Assembly: GCA_051648485.1 (NCBI GenBank) | Contig: JBOFFH010000059.1 | Coordinates: 1 to 14,189, forward strand | DNA length: 14,189 nt | DNA from: JAGNZR01 sp051648485 | GTDB lineage: Bacteria > Fusobacteriota > Fusobacteriia > Fusobacteriales > Fusobacteriaceae | Direction of reading: 5' to 3' | Shown here: piece after piece, positions 12,899 through 14,189 of the stretch | Layout: each line of letters begins with the position of its first letter | How positions within the stretch are numbered: position 1 is the stretch's first letter | The notes under the pieces: model-generated | What the model saw: only the letters and a program-made list of their open reading frames with translations | The model's database searches: none | Told to the model about the DNA's origin: nothing | Made by a program: the position numbers and the translations under genes

Positions 12899-13675
12899 AT
12901 GGATAAAAAGTTTTTTCTAAATCAATTTAATCAAGAAAATAGTTTTTTAATAAGCAGTCTTTGGGACGATATTCAACTTTGCAAAAATATTGACTACCCT
13001 GTTTACAGTGAAGAGTTTTACACCTCAAATATTTTATCTAAACTTGAAAAATCTAAAAATAGTTTAGAAATTGAAATTTTTACTCAAGGAATTAATAGTT
13101 TTAGCGAAAGAAAAATAATTGTATTTGCACCTAAGAATTTCAAACGGGACATGATTTTTTTTCCTGTTAAATTTTTTATTATCGATGGACAAAATAAATT
13201 TTCTAAACTTCAGCATAAAGATTTCTTAGGAGCTATTATGTCTCTTGGAATTAAAAGAGAAGTTATTGGAGATATTTTAGTAAAAGACTCTATCTGCTAC
13301 GGAATCATCCAAGAAAAACATTTTAATTTCTTACAAGAAAATGTAACTTCTGTTGGAAAAGTACCTGTTAAAGTAGAAGAAACTTTTGAAAACAATATTC
13401 CAGAACTTCAATTTTCAGAAATCATTTTAACCTTAGCTTCTTTAAGATTTGATATTTTTGTATCTGAAATAACTAATAAATCTAGAAGTGAAGCTCAAAA
13501 TATGGTTGAAAAAGGTGAAATTCTTCTAAATTATGAATTTGAAAAGAAAAATAGTAAGGAATTACTAGTTGGTGATATTATTACAATTAGAGGAGTTGGA
13601 AAATTTATTTTCCACAAAGAATTGGGTAAAAATAAAAAAGGGAAACTAAAAGTCTCCCTTAAAAAATTTATTTGA
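12899..13675 (+). CDS. ylmH: YlmH-type S4-domain RNA-binding protein
   Basis: A 258-residue cytoplasmic protein. The middle region has the YlmH hallmark LQHKDFLGAIMSLGIKREVIGDILV in part (about 104-128). A C-terminal S4 RNA-binding domain follows (about 182-240): SLRFDIFVSEITNKSRSEAQ, then MVEKGEILLNYE and GDIITIRGVGKFIF. YlmH family members are linked to ribosome-associated quality control, acting like RqcP on stalled large subunits, and in Gram-positive bacteria they sit near division genes. Here it stands alone, not in a division cluster. The SD is GGAG, with T-rich spacing of seven bases. The last coding bases contain a hairpin that works as a terminator only for the opposing gene. Family assignment is strong; the specific role is inferred from relatives. 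Confidence 0.88.
   Translation: MDKKFFLNQFNQENSFLISSLWDDIQLCKNIDYPVYSEEFYTSNILSKLEKSKNSLEIEIFTQGINSFSERKIIVFAPKNFKRDMIFFPVKFFIIDGQNKFSKLQHKDFLGAIMSLGIKREVIGDILVKDSICYGIIQEKHFNFLQENVTSVGKVPVKVEETFENNIPELQFSEIILTLASLRFDIFVSEITNKSRSEAQNMVEKGEILLNYEFEKKNSKELLVGDIITIRGVGKFIFHKELGKNKKGKLKVSLKKFI
13632..13660 (-). terminator. Terminator of the TetR gene, inside the coding tail of ylmH
   Basis: On the minus strand AAGGGAGACT (13660-13651), loop TTT, then AGTTTCCCTT (13647-13638) form a 10-bp stem with one G-U pair, followed by a T-rich tract. On the plus strand the G-U becomes an A-C mismatch and the hairpin is followed by A, not T. It is therefore specific to the TetR gene, whose stop codon lies 18 bases upstream of it. 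Confidence 0.85.
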
Positions 13676-13677
13676 TT

Positions 13678-14189
13678 TTATTGTTTTGATTCCAAAAGTT
13701 TTTTATAAATTATAGCCGCCGGTGCTTTTAAAAGCCTATCTTTAATATATTCATCTGTAGGTTCTTCAAAATAACCAGTGGCTATTAAAGTTGAAATTCC
13801 ATGGGTATATATCCAAGAATCTAAAAACACTTCTTGTCTTTCTTCCTCCGACATATCTTTAAATCTTTCATCTTTAGATATTTCAAATCTTACAAGATCT
13901 CTAAACTCTCTTATCAAATCTCTATAGGATATATTTTTTAAAAAAATACTACGAAATAACTGCTTTTCTTCTCTAGCAAATCTGCAAATTCCCATTCCGA
14001 TATTTAAAAATACCATGTCTGTCTGTGGTTCTTTTATATATACTAAAAACAACTCTTTAGCACGATCGATAAGCTCTTCTTTTAATTCATCCATAGAAGC
14101 GTAACAGCTATATATAGGAGCTGGTGAAGCATTTAAAGCTTTAGCTAAATTTCTTGCCGTTATTTCTTCTAATCCATATTTTTCAAAAA
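13678..14189 (-). CDS. TetR/AcrR-family transcriptional regulator, 5' end beyond the window
   Basis: The minus-strand frame is open from the stop at 13678 to the window edge, giving 169 whole codons and no start. The N-terminal part (14187 down to about 14095) reads FEKYGLEEITARNLAK followed by ALNASPAPIYSCYASMDELK. This is the helix-turn-helix of TetR/AcrR repressors, with the typical ITARxLAK and PxxIYxxYxSMDEL patterns. An internal ATG at 14094 would remove the DNA-binding domain and is not the real start. The rest is an all-helical ligand-binding domain, including WIYTHGISTLIATGYFEEPTDE near the C-terminus. About 10-20 residues are missing. Regulated genes and effector are unknown; TetR regulators commonly control the gene beside them, which here would lie outside the window or be ylmH. 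Confidence 0.85.
   Translation of the reverse strand, partial: FEKYGLEEITARNLAKALNASPAPIYSCYASMDELKEELIDRAKELFLVYIKEPQTDMVFLNIGMGICRFAREEKQLFRSIFLKNISYRDLIREFRDLVRFEISKDERFKDMSEEERQEVFLDSWIYTHGISTLIATGYFEEPTDEYIKDRLLKAPAAIIYKKLLESKQ

Overview
The window is AT-rich, gene-dense bacterial chromosome. Composition, codon use and gene content suggest Fusobacteriota (Fusobacterium or Cetobacterium-like): a leucine-dehydrogenase-type enzyme, a glucose PTS permease, MATE, LysE and NCS2 transporters, and many TTG/GTG starts next to strong Shine-Dalgarno (SD) sites. This assignment is inference; no rRNA or other marker gene is present. Nothing looks like a phage, insertion sequence, CRISPR array or tRNA.

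Layout. 1-1255 (minus): the first 20 codons of an unidentified gene, then an amino-acid dehydrogenase ending in an intrinsic terminator. 1417-4458 (minus): a probable four-gene operon of udk, a deoxynucleoside kinase, a LysE-family exporter and mnmA, read from a near-consensus promoter at 4502-4530. 4650-6457 (plus): a 48-aa small ORF, a ~97-aa acidic protein of unknown function and a MATE exporter. 6464-8110 (plus): a promoter, a purine riboswitch with the C that specifies guanine/hypoxanthine-type ligands, mutually exclusive antiterminator and terminator helices, and the NCS2 purine permease it should control. 8093-8998 (minus): a two-pore-helix-type potassium channel. 9061-10542 (minus): a glucose-type PTS EIICB with its own promoter and a palindromic operator at the start site. 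10621-12729 (minus): a three-gene cluster of a TudS/DUF523-type Fe-S protein with an unrecognised C-terminal domain, an encapsulated ferritin-like protein with a cargo-loading tail, and a family 1 encapsulin shell. 12899-13675 (plus): a YlmH-type S4-domain RNA-binding protein. 13678-14189 (minus): a TetR/AcrR regulator cut by the window edge.

How the genes fit together. The clearest system is the encapsulin iron-storage compartment, EncFtn cargo plus shell. It lies directly downstream of, and probably in one transcript with, a desulfurase-like Fe-S protein; that association is the most interesting lead. Purine and nucleoside salvage is a second theme: uridine kinase, deoxynucleoside kinase and a riboswitch-controlled nucleobase permease. 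Space is used tightly. At both convergent gene pairs a terminator hairpin lies inside the coding tail of one gene, and the encapsulin stop codon is only 7 nt from the -35 box of the PTS gene.
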